Part shown: positions 1-5,424 of the stretch, one piece after another
How positions within the stretch are numbered: position 1 is the stretch's first letter
How the letters are laid out: each line of letters begins with the position of its first letter
NCBI GenBank assembly: GCA_002390165.1
Contig: DGOU01000021.1
Location: forward strand, 9,313-15,901
Direction: 5' to 3'
DNA: 6,589 nucleotides
Source: Lutibacter sp. UBA4458
GTDB lineage: Bacteria; Bacteroidota; Bacteroidia; Flavobacteriales; Flavobacteriaceae
Notes under the pieces: model-generated
Databases searched by the model: none
What the model saw: only the letters and a program-made list of their open reading frames with translations
Told to the model about the DNA's origin: nothing
Program-made: the position numbers and the translations under genes

Positions 1-93
1 TGGGAATATATGGGAGAAGGTAAAGAACCTAAACTTCATAAAGAGGAATTAACCTTTAAGGCAATTGAATTAAAACAACGTAATTATAAATAA
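1..93 (+). CDS. sdhA: Succinate dehydrogenase/fumarate reductase flavoprotein subunit, 3' end only
   Basis: Frame 1 is open from the left edge and ends at a TAA at 91-93, giving the last 30 residues, starting WEYMGEGKEP and ending KQRNYK. A charged tail ending in a short R-N/S-Y-K sequence, directly before the iron-sulfur subunit, is what is expected of the SdhA/FrdA flavoprotein of the Bacteroidota complex II (the subunit that carries covalent FAD and oxidises succinate to fumarate). The catalytic and FAD-binding parts lie outside the window, so the name rests on this short tail plus position: the sdhB start codon follows after 22 nt on the same strand, which implies one mRNA. The alternative that this is an unrelated gene is unlikely given the neighbour. 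Confidence 0.85.
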   Translation, partial: WEYMGEGKEPKLHKEELTFKAIELKQRNYK

Positions 94-115
94 TTACAAG
101 TAAAAAATATAGAAT

Positions 116-862
116 ATGGATTTTACTTTAAAAATATGGCGTCAAGAAGATGCTAATGCTCAAGGGAGCATGAAAGAATATAAAGTTAAGGATATTTCAG
201 CAGAAACATCTTTTTTAGAAATGTTGGATGTATTAAACCAAAATTTAATCGAAAAAGGAGAAGATGTAATTTCTTTTGATAATGACTGTAGAGAAGGGGT
301 TTGTGGTACTTGCTCATTATATATTAATGGAGAAGCTCACGGACCTAAAAAATTAGTAACTACTTGTCAATTATATATGCGTTCGTTTAAAGATGGTCAA
401 ACTATTTATGTAGAACCATTTAGAGCTAATGCTTTTCCGGTAGTTAAAGATTTAGTAGTGGACAGAAGTTCTTTTGAAAGAATTCAACAAGCTGGTGGTT
501 ATGTTTCTTTTAATGCAGGTGGCGCTCCGGATGCTAATGCAATTCCTATTGCAAAAGAAGATGCAGCAGATGCGTTTGACGCTGCAGAATGTATAGGGTG
601 TGGCGCTTGTGTAGCAACTTGCAAAAACTCAAGTGCAATGTTATTTGTTTCTGCCAAAGTTTCTCAGTTTGCATATTTACCACAAGGTAAAGTGGAAGCT
701 ACGGAACGTGTATTAAATATGGTAAATCAAATGGATAATGAAGGATTTGGTAACTGTACCAATACAGGAGCTTGCGAAGTGGAATGTCCAAAAGGAATTT
801 CTTTAGAAAATATCGCTCGTTTAAATAGAGAATTTTTAAAAGCAAACGTTATTCCTAAATAA
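116..862 (+). CDS. sdhB: Succinate dehydrogenase/fumarate reductase iron-sulfur subunit
   Basis: This 248-residue protein is the electron-transfer subunit of complex II; it passes electrons from the flavoprotein FAD through three iron-sulfur clusters to the quinone site at the inner membrane. All eleven cluster cysteines are visible. The N-terminal ferredoxin-like domain has C58, C63, C66 (in CREGVCGTC) and C84 for the [2Fe-2S] centre. The C-terminal helical domain has C159, C162, C165 and C224 for [4Fe-4S], and C169, C214 and C220 for [3Fe-4S], assigned by the family pattern CxxCxxCxxxC...CxxxCP. Length matches the roughly 240-250 residues of the Bacteroidota/Epsilonproteobacterial-type subunit. 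The ATG at 116 follows the sdhA stop by 22 nt with no clear Shine-Dalgarno, normal for this phylum. Direction (succinate oxidation or fumarate reduction) cannot be decided from this subunit. The membrane anchor gene (sdhC) is not in the window and is probably upstream of sdhA. Confidence 0.97.
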   Translation: MDFTLKIWRQEDANAQGSMKEYKVKDISAETSFLEMLDVLNQNLIEKGEDVISFDNDCREGVCGTCSLYINGEAHGPKKLVTTCQLYMRSFKDGQTIYVEPFRANAFPVVKDLVVDRSSFERIQQAGGYVSFNAGGAPDANAIPIAKEDAADAFDAAECIGCGACVATCKNSSAMLFVSAKVSQFAYLPQGKVEATERVLNMVNQMDNEGFGNCTNTGACEVECPKGISLENIARLNREFLKANVIPK

Positions 863-868
863 ACCAAA

Positions 869-890
869 CTTTTATAATTAATTATAAAAG
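869..890. repeat. Perfect 22-bp AT-rich palindrome beside the sdhB terminator
   Basis: Positions 869-890 read the same on both strands: CTTTTATAATT at 869-879 followed by its exact reverse complement at 880-890. It begins 7 bases after the sdhB stop codon. Its right-hand five bases (AAAAG, 886-890) are also the foot of the left arm of the terminator hairpin, so the two structures compete for those bases. It may simply extend the terminator or help it act on both strands; being loop-less it is a poor RNA hairpin and could equally be a protein-binding site. No function can be claimed. Confidence 0.6.
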
Positions 891-922
891 ACCTATTTCA
901 TTTTTGAAATAGGTCTTTTTTT
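886..922 (+). terminator. Rho-independent terminator after sdhB
   Basis: A perfect 15-bp stem pairs 886-900 (AAAAGACCTATTTCA) with 905-919 around a TTTT loop, and the 3' arm runs into seven T residues (916-922). It begins 23 nt after the sdhB stop and is a textbook intrinsic terminator for the sdh operon. On the minus strand the same stem is followed by TTTTATAATTAATTATAAAAG, so it may also end the convergent dehydratase/small-ORF transcript, whose last stop codon is at 949-951; the T tract is weaker in that direction. Confidence 0.9.
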
Positions 923-948
923 ACGGTAATTTTTATGCGAAATTGATT

Positions 949-1059
949 TTAATTAATTATCAAATAAACAATTCCTGCAATTATAAAAATTAGTATAATT
1001 ATTAAGTATTGCCAAAAATCAATAAAATAAGGAGCATATTTTTTCCAAAGATTTTTCAT
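949..1059 (-). CDS. Small single-span membrane protein (36 residues)
   Basis: On the minus strand an ATG at 1057-1059 opens a 36-codon frame ending in TAA at 949-951. The product starts MKNLWKKYAPYFIDFWQY, a basic and aromatic amphipathic head, and continues with an unbroken hydrophobic stretch at about residues 19-35 rich in I, L, F and V, ending in N. That is the layout of a one-helix inner-membrane protein with the basic N terminus in the cytoplasm. It starts 17 nt after the stop of the PLP-dependent dehydratase on the same strand, so it is probably cotranscribed, and it fills most of the gap before the sdhB terminator. I do not recognise the family. Such a composed head-plus-helix layout is unlikely by chance, but AT-rich DNA does encode hydrophobic residues easily, so this is moderate confidence. 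Confidence 0.6.
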   Translation of the reverse strand: MKNLWKKYAPYFIDFWQYLIIILIFIIAGIVYLIIN

Positions 1060-1076
1060 ATGAAGTAGTTTATATT

Positions 1077-2015
1077 TTAAAATGGCAAGTTAGTTAAATC
1101 TACATTTCCGCCAGATAAAATAACCCCAACTTTTTTATTTTTAAAAATTTCTTTTCGTTTTAATATTGCAGCAAAAGCAACTGCAGAAGAGGGTTCAACT
1201 ACAATTTTTAACCGTTCCCAAATTAATTTCATTGCTGTTAAAATTTCATCTTCAGAAACACAAATAATTTCAGAAACATACTTTTGAATAATAGGAAAAG
1301 TATTACTACCTAACTGAGTTCTAAGTCCATCGGCAATAGTATTGGTAGTTGTATTTATTTCAATTTTGCCACTTTTTAAAGAACGAAAAGCATCGTTTGC
1401 TTCATCCGGTTCTCCTGCATAAGCCTTACAATTATTACCAAAAAAGTTTGTGGCTAATGCAGTTCCGCTTAATAAACCGCCACCACCAACTGGTGCAATA
1501 ATTGTTTCTATATCTGGTTGATTTTTCAATAATTCTAAGGCGGCAGTTCCTTGACCAATAATAACAGGAATATCATTAGAAGGGTGAATAAACGTTGCTC
1601 CTTTTTCTTTTACAACTTCATCAGCTTTTAATTCCCTTGCAATTGGTGTAGAATCACTTTCAATTATAGTTCCGCCATAACTTAAAACCGCATCTTTTTT
1701 TACTTTAGGAGCATTTTTAGGCATCACTATAAAAGCTTTAACGCCTAATAATTTAGCAGATAATGCAATTGCTTGAGCAAAATTTCCAGAGGAATGGGTT
1801 ACAACTCCTTTGTTTTTTTGAGTTTCGGTGAGTTGCAGTATTGCATTTAGTGCGCCGCGCATTTTAAAAGCTCCCATTTTTTGAAAGTTTTCACATTTAA
1901 AAAATAAAGTAGCTTCAGAAATTTCATTTAATAATGTAGAGGTTAAAACCGGAGTTTTATGAATAAATGGTAAAATTCTTTTATGTGCCTTTAATAATTC
2001 ATCTTTGTAATTCAT
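1077..2015 (-). CDS. PLP-dependent serine/threonine dehydratase, serine racemase-like
   Basis: This 312-residue fold-type II pyridoxal-phosphate enzyme most likely deaminates L-serine and/or L-threonine to the 2-oxo acid and ammonia, or interconverts L- and D-serine. K51 in GAFKMRGA is the PLP-binding lysine. SSGN at 75-78 is the substrate/carboxylate loop, GGGG at 177-180 holds the PLP phosphate, and SGGN at 301-304 sits under the PLP ring. E202, A206 and D208 match the divalent-metal site of serine racemase. S76 occupies the position of the racemase catalytic serine, where biosynthetic IlvA has alanine (SAGN). There is no C-terminal ACT-type regulatory domain, so it is not a full-length isoleucine-feedback-regulated IlvA. 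F79 replaces the usual histidine of SSGNH. Beta-hydroxyaspartate dehydratase activity is also possible. It is divergent from the aminotransferase gene across 126 bp and is followed by the small membrane-protein gene. Confidence 0.88.
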   Translation of the reverse strand: MNYKDELLKAHKRILPFIHKTPVLTSTLLNEISEATLFFKCENFQKMGAFKMRGALNAILQLTETQKNKGVVTHSSGNFAQAIALSAKLLGVKAFIVMPKNAPKVKKDAVLSYGGTIIESDSTPIARELKADEVVKEKGATFIHPSNDIPVIIGQGTAALELLKNQPDIETIIAPVGGGGLLSGTALATNFFGNNCKAYAGEPDEANDAFRSLKSGKIEINTTTNTIADGLRTQLGSNTFPIIQKYVSEIICVSEDEILTAMKLIWERLKIVVEPSSAVAFAAILKRKEIFKNKKVGVILSGGNVDLTNLPF

Positions 2016-2141
2016 ATAAATTTATATAGATAGTTAAAAATACCAATAAATTATAGGTTAATCATTTTTTTGTTAAGAAAGATTTTTTTTATTTTCCTCC
2101 TAATTAATTTTGTATTTTTAAACTCATTTTAAATTAAAGGT
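2016..2141. promoter_or_regulatory. Divergent intergenic region between the dehydratase and aminotransferase genes
   Basis: These 126 bp separate two divergent start codons and must hold the promoters of both units. On the + strand a TAnnTTTG element is present at 2105-2112 (listed separately). On the minus strand I see no exact TAnnTTTG; the closest is TATTTTTA, one mismatch, reading toward the dehydratase. T-runs at 2065-2071 and 2083-2090 give it a bent, AT-rich character. No riboswitch-like structure is evident. Confidence 0.5.
2105..2112 (+). promoter_or_regulatory. Bacteroidota-type -7 promoter element for the aminotransferase/omega-amidase operon
   Basis: TAATTTTG fits the TAnnTTTG -7 consensus recognised by the primary sigma factor of Bacteroidota. 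It lies 29 nt before the ATG at 2142, which would give a leader of roughly 20-25 nt. No TTG is found at the usual -33 distance (17-23 nt upstream), the nearest being at 2070-2072, so the call rests on the -7 element and position alone. Confidence 0.5.
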
Positions 2142-3299
2142 ATGCCGTCTTTTCAAAAATTATTTCAATCTAAATTACCAGAAATTCCAACTTCTATTTT
2201 TGCCATTATGAGCGGTTTGGCAACCAAAGAAAATGCCCTTAATTTGTCGCAAGGTTTTCCAGATTTTAAAAGCGATGCTAAACTTATAGCGTTAGTAAAC
2301 AAAGCAATGGTTGAAGGTTATAATCAATATGCTCCAATGCCAGGAATTTATAGTTTACGCGAAGCTATTTCTGAAAAGTTTGAAAAATTATATCAGGCAA
2401 ACTATAATCCAGATACAGAAATTACCATAACTGCTGGCGGAACGCAGGCAATTTTTACTGCAATTACCGCAACTATTAAAAAAGAGGATGAAGTAATTAT
2501 TTTTAAACCAGCGTATGATTGTTATGAGCCAACGGTAGAATTGGTTGGCGGAAAACCAATTGCGGTTCAATTAGATCCTGAAAGTTTTAATATTAATTGG
2601 CAAGAAGTTAAAGGCTTAATAAATAGTAAAACTAGAATGGTAATTATCAACTCGCCACATAATCCTTCAGGTAAAGTATTATCTAAAGAAGATATGCAAC
2701 AGTTAGAAAATATTTTAAAAAACACTAATATTTTATTAATAAGTGATGAGGTTTATGAACATATTATTTTTGATGGAGAAAAACATCAATCTGCTTGTTT
2801 GTACCCAGCATTAAAAGAACGAACTTTTATTATAGCTTCCTTTGGTAAAACATTTCATAATACAGGTTGGAAAATGGGATATTGTGCGGCTCCAGCAAAT
2901 TTAACCAAAGAATTTAGAAAAGTGCATCAGTTTAATGTGTTTTCCGTACATCATCCAACACAAGTTGCTTTGGCAACTTATTTAAAAAACGAAGAGAACT
3001 ATTTAAATTTAGGGAATTTTTATCAGCAAAAAAGAGACTATTTTTTGAATTTAATGAGGGATTCTAAATTTGAATTTACACCATCTACCGGAACATATTT
3101 TCAATTATTAAATTTTAGTAAAATTACCGATGAAAACGATTTTGATTTTGCTAAAAGATTAACTATTGAAAAGAAAATTGCAACCATACCAATATCTGTT
3201 TTTAACGAAAAAAAATTAGACACTAAAGTGTTACGAGTATGTTTTGCTAAATCAGAAGAAACCTTAAAAAAAGCAGCTGAAATATTATGCAAAATTTAA
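2142..3299 (+). CDS. Methionine aminotransferase, YbdL/KAT family (glutamine transaminase-like)
   Basis: This 385-residue fold-type I PLP aminotransferase moves an amino group between methionine, aromatic amino acids or glutamine and 2-oxo acids. Its sequence follows E. coli YbdL closely along its whole length, for example LNLSQGFPDF near 33-42, NQYAPMPG at 61-68, SDEVYEHI at 201-208 and the C-terminal LRVCFAK. K236 in SFGKTFHNTGW forms the Schiff base with PLP; N174 (SPHNPSG) and D202 with Y205 contact the cofactor; R365 binds the substrate carboxylate. The ATG at 2142 is preceded by AAAGGT, with the purines too close to the start to be a standard ribosome site. The stop codon lies inside the next gene: the omega-amidase ATG starts at 3287, a 13-nt overlap in a different frame, which points to translational coupling. 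Aspartate aminotransferase is the common generic label; the YbdL-like motifs make the methionine/glutamine specificity more likely. Confidence 0.92.
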   Translation: MPSFQKLFQSKLPEIPTSIFAIMSGLATKENALNLSQGFPDFKSDAKLIALVNKAMVEGYNQYAPMPGIYSLREAISEKFEKLYQANYNPDTEITITAGGTQAIFTAITATIKKEDEVIIFKPAYDCYEPTVELVGGKPIAVQLDPESFNINWQEVKGLINSKTRMVIINSPHNPSGKVLSKEDMQQLENILKNTNILLISDEVYEHIIFDGEKHQSACLYPALKERTFIIASFGKTFHNTGWKMGYCAAPANLTKEFRKVHQFNVFSVHHPTQVALATYLKNEENYLNLGNFYQQKRDYFLNLMRDSKFEFTPSTGTYFQLLNFSKITDENDFDFAKRLTIEKKIATIPISVFNEKKLDTKVLRVCFAKSEETLKKAAEILCKI

Positions 3300-4060
3300 A
3301 AGTCGCCTTAATACAATCTAATTTAATTTGGCATAATGCAGTCGAAAACAGAAATAATTTCACAAAAAAAATAAATCAAATTTCTGAGGAAGTAGATTTA
3401 ATTATTTTACCTGAAATGTTTACAACCGGATTTAGTATGCATCCTAAAAATATTTCAGAAACTATGCAAGGCGAAACTGTGCAATGGATGAAGCATTTAG
3501 CAGTTTTAAAAAATACGGCTATAACAGGAAGTGTTATTATTAAAGAAGATAATAATTTTTATAATCGCTTGTTATTTGTGCATCCTTCAGGCGAGATAGA
3601 TAGTTATAATAAACGTCACTTATTTAGTTTAGCAGGTGAAGAAAAAGTATATAAGGCAGGTGAAGAAAAAGTAATAATTTATTTTAAAGGTTGGAAAATT
3701 TGTCCGCAAATATGTTACGATTTACGTTTTCCAGTTTTTTCAAGAAATATAGAAGATTACGATGTTTTATTTTATGTAGCAAATTGGCCAAAACAACGGA
3801 TTAATGCTTGGGATGCTCTTTTAAAAGCTAGAGCTATTGAAAATATGAGTTATGTAATTGGCGTTAATCGTGTGGGTAACGATACTAATAAATTAGTTTA
3901 CAATGGGCATTCAGCAGTGTATGATTGTTTAGGGAAAATTATTGCCAATACCACTCCTTTTGAAGAAGAAATTAGCATAGTTGATTTAGATAAAAAGGAA
4001 ATGTTAACTATTAGAGAAAAATTAAATTTTTTAACCGATAAAGATAGTTTTACACTTTAA
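3287..4060 (+). CDS. Omega-amidase, YafV/Nit2 branch of the nitrilase superfamily
   Basis: This 257-residue carbon-nitrogen hydrolase should remove the amide of alpha-ketoglutaramate or alpha-ketosuccinamate, releasing ammonia and the 2-oxo acid in the cytoplasm. The nitrilase catalytic triad is E43 (LPEMFTTGF), K109 (YNKRHLF) and C143 (PQICYDLRFP); E118 in AGEEKVY is the position of the second conserved glutamate. The YDLRFP signature and the short length, without fused domains, fit the YafV/omega-amidase group rather than nitrilases or N-carbamoylputrescine amidases. The ATG at 3287 is inside the end of the upstream aminotransferase gene (13-nt overlap), so the two are cotranscribed and probably translationally coupled. 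That pairing is the strongest support for the omega-amidase role, because glutamine transaminases produce exactly this substrate. Its 3' end overlaps convergent plsC by 11 bp. An exact 18-bp direct repeat lies at 3632-3673. Confidence 0.92.
   Translation: MQNLKVALIQSNLIWHNAVENRNNFTKKINQISEEVDLIILPEMFTTGFSMHPKNISETMQGETVQWMKHLAVLKNTAITGSVIIKEDNNFYNRLLFVHPSGEIDSYNKRHLFSLAGEEKVYKAGEEKVIIYFKGWKICPQICYDLRFPVFSRNIEDYDVLFYVANWPKQRINAWDALLKARAIENMSYVIGVNRVGNDTNKLVYNGHSAVYDCLGKIIANTTPFEEEISIVDLDKKEMLTIREKLNFLTDKDSFTL
3632..3673 (+). repeat. Two exact 18-bp direct repeats in phase inside the omega-amidase gene
   Basis: GCAGGTGAAGAAAAAGTA occurs at 3632-3649 and again at 3656-3673, a 24-bp period (eight codons), encoding AGEEKV twice at residues 116-121 and 124-129. 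The family normally has an A-G-E...Y-K-A-G pattern here without extra residues, so this is probably drift to identical codons in a segment that is already self-similar, not a recent insertion. Confidence 0.7.
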
Positions 4061-4784
4061 CTCCTTGTTTAATTTCAGTTTCAACCTTTTTAAAAAGTTT
4101 GTCAAATTCCATGGAATCTGCTTTTATTGGTTTATGTACATCAAAAGATAAATGAACACCAATTTCCAATGGAAAACCACCGTATTTTAAAAGTTTCCAA
4201 GAATTATTTATAGAAATAGGAACTACATAAGCTGAAGGAGCTTTTTTTACTAACATTTTTAGTCCATTTTCAGAAAAACGTTTTGGCACTCCATTTCTAC
4301 TTCTAGTTCCTTCAGGAAAAATAACGGCAGAATAATTATTTTTTTCAATATACTTAGCAAAATTAATAATTGCAGCAATAGATTGTTTAGGATCTTTTCT
4401 GTCAATTAAACAAGAACCACCTTGTCTTAAATTAATAGAAACACTTGGAATTCCTTTTCCTAACTCTTTTTTAGAAACAAATTTAGGATGCTGTTTTCTT
4501 AAAAACCAAAAGTAAGGAGGAATATCATTCATGCTTTGGTGGTTAGAAACAATAATTAAAGGAGTGTTTTTCGGAAATTTATAAGGGTTATTAAAACTTA
4601 TTTTTGTGCCTAAAATATATAAACAACCCGTAACAAAAAAGTTAAGCCAATCTACGGTAATTTTATGCCCTTTATAACCTCCTAGTCTAAAAGCAATCCA
4701 TTGTATGGGATGAAAAATAACCAACACCATTCCAAAACAGAAATAGTAAATAATGGTTAACGGATATGCAAGTATTTTTTTCAT
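4050..4784 (-). CDS. plsC: 1-acyl-sn-glycerol-3-phosphate acyltransferase (PlsC family)
   Basis: This 244-residue membrane-bound acyltransferase transfers an acyl chain to the sn-2 position of lysophosphatidic acid, making phosphatidic acid for phospholipid synthesis at the inner membrane. The catalytic HX4D motif is H82 to D87 (NHQSMND). FPEGTRS at 156-162 is the glycerol-phosphate-binding motif, and VPISINNSW from 188 is the motif IV region. Residues 1-30 form a hydrophobic N-terminal membrane segment (about 8-28) with a basic flank. Length fits the family. The start ATG (complement of 4782-4784) is only 11 nt after a hairpin that separates it from the upstream membrane-protein gene. Its stop codon lies inside the end of the convergent omega-amidase gene. 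A relative acting on another lysophospholipid or an ornithine-lipid precursor cannot be excluded, since the PlsC domain is shared. Confidence 0.9.
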   Translation of the reverse strand: MKKILAYPLTIIYYFCFGMVLVIFHPIQWIAFRLGGYKGHKITVDWLNFFVTGCLYILGTKISFNNPYKFPKNTPLIIVSNHQSMNDIPPYFWFLRKQHPKFVSKKELGKGIPSVSINLRQGGSCLIDRKDPKQSIAAIINFAKYIEKNNYSAVIFPEGTRSRNGVPKRFSENGLKMLVKKAPSAYVVPISINNSWKLLKYGGFPLEIGVHLSFDVHKPIKADSMEFDKLFKKVETEIKQGVKV

Positions 4785-4795
4785 AAAGTAAAAAT

Positions 4796-4826
4796 TAAAT
4801 CCCGAGATTAATAACCTTGGGATTTA
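4796..4826 (-). terminator. Hairpin between the membrane-protein gene and plsC, probable terminator or attenuator
   Basis: Read on the minus strand, TAAATCCCAAG (4826-4816) pairs with CTCGGGATTTA (4806-4796) over 11 bp including one G-U pair, with a 9-nt loop, and is followed by ATTTTTACTTT. It starts 8 nt after the stop of the membrane-protein gene at 4835, which fits a terminator. It ends only 11 nt before the plsC ATG, so read-through or attenuation into plsC is also possible. Confidence 0.65.
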
Positions 4827-4834
4827 GTTAAAAT

Positions 4835-5269
4835 TTAGTTAGAAAACCAACTGTGCCAAGGAATAACCGCTAATATTAATATTAAAGCAATAGTATAATA
4901 AATTGCAATAGTTTTAAATTTGGCAGCATCTGTAGTTTTCTTTTTATGTTTTGAAAATCCAATAGTAATAAGCGCAATTGCTATAATTATCATTAAAGGG
5001 TGTTCAACTAAAGGCTTTCTTAATACGCTGTTTTTCATAACGTAACCCATGCCGTGCGATTGCATTGTAGTAAAATAAGTAGAAGTGAAATAAGCAATAA
5101 CTCCTAAAATTAATTGAATATGAGTAGCAATTAAAGCAAATAAAGATATTCGTAAATCTTTATCTTTAAACTCTTTTTTTGATAATAATCCGCTTAAGGC
5201 GTTGAACACAGCAACAATAAGTATAATAAGAACTATATAAGCCCAATACGAATGAATAATTTTTGTCAT
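4835..5269 (-). CDS. Four-helix integral membrane protein, flavobacterial cytochrome B-like family
   Basis: The product is about 144 residues, with four hydrophobic helices at about 9-28, 41-61, 90-106 and 119-137. Recognisable features are an N-terminal HS (H6), DKDLRISLFALIATHIQ around 36-52, VEHPLM at 88-93, IGFSKHKK near 103-110 and a C-terminal IPWH. I recall similar small proteins in Flavobacteriaceae labelled 'cytochrome B' (sometimes wrongly as ribosomal protein L27); no function is proven. Histidines H6, H50, H90 and H139 at helix ends could bind haem, but this is inference. I chose the ATG at 5269 rather than the in-frame ATG at 5323, which would add 18 residues, because a TAnnTTTG promoter element lies between them (5294-5301) and known family members, as I remember them, begin just before the HS motif. 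The gene precedes plsC on the same strand with a hairpin in between. Confidence 0.75.
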   Translation of the reverse strand: MTKIIHSYWAYIVLIILIVAVFNALSGLLSKKEFKDKDLRISLFALIATHIQLILGVIAYFTSTYFTTMQSHGMGYVMKNSVLRKPLVEHPLMIIIAIALITIGFSKHKKKTTDAAKFKTIAIYYTIALILILAVIPWHSWFSN

Positions 5270-5293
5270 AATAGTTTTTGTTTTTAGTTGGAG

Positions 5294-5301
5294 CAAAAAT
5301 A
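5294..5301 (-). promoter_or_regulatory. -7 promoter element for the four-helix membrane protein gene
   Basis: On the minus strand these bases read TATTTTTG, an exact TAnnTTTG. The downstream ATG at 5269 follows after 24 nt, giving an expected leader of roughly 17-20 nt. No TTG sits at the -33 distance. The element decides the start codon: the upstream in-frame ATG at 5323 would lie before the transcription start. Confidence 0.5.
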
Positions 5302-5380
5302 AGGAAATAAAAATAGTAATCATTTTATAATAGTCCTTTATTTAAAATTTAATTTAACATTAAAATAATATTTAATTTCT

Positions 5381-5388
5381 TAATTTTG
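5381..5388 (+). promoter_or_regulatory. -7 promoter element for the endonuclease gene
   Basis: TAATTTTG matches TAnnTTTG and lies 36 nt before the GTG start at 5425, predicting a leader of about 30 nt. As with the other two elements in the window, no TTG is present 17-23 nt upstream. It is divergent from the minus-strand element at 5294-5301, so the 155-bp gap 5270-5424 is a divergent promoter region. Confidence 0.5.
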
Positions 5389-5424
5389 AAATTCGATTAA
5401 ATTATTTAAAACCACTAGATTATT

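Noticed and set aside
2137..2141. AAAGG directly before the aminotransferase ATG as a Shine-Dalgarno site
   Set aside because: It is only one base from the start codon, too close for normal pairing, and this phylum rarely uses such sites.
2388..2570. 60-codon minus-strand open frame inside the aminotransferase gene
   Set aside because: It is antisense to the region coding for conserved aminotransferase sequence, and its product is low-complexity W/N/I/F-rich with no recognisable domain.
3101..3292. 63-codon minus-strand open frame at the end of the aminotransferase gene
   Set aside because: It is the antisense shadow of the conserved C-terminal domain containing R365; no family features.
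4085..4100. Palindrome CTTTTTAAAAAG just after the omega-amidase stop as a possible terminator
   Set aside because: It has no loop, only A-T stem pairs and no following T tract, and it lies in the plsC coding sequence.
5270..5323. N-terminal extension of the four-helix membrane protein to the ATG at 5323
   Set aside because: A TAnnTTTG promoter element lies inside this stretch and the 18 residues do not resemble the start of the family; the ATG at 5269 is preferred.
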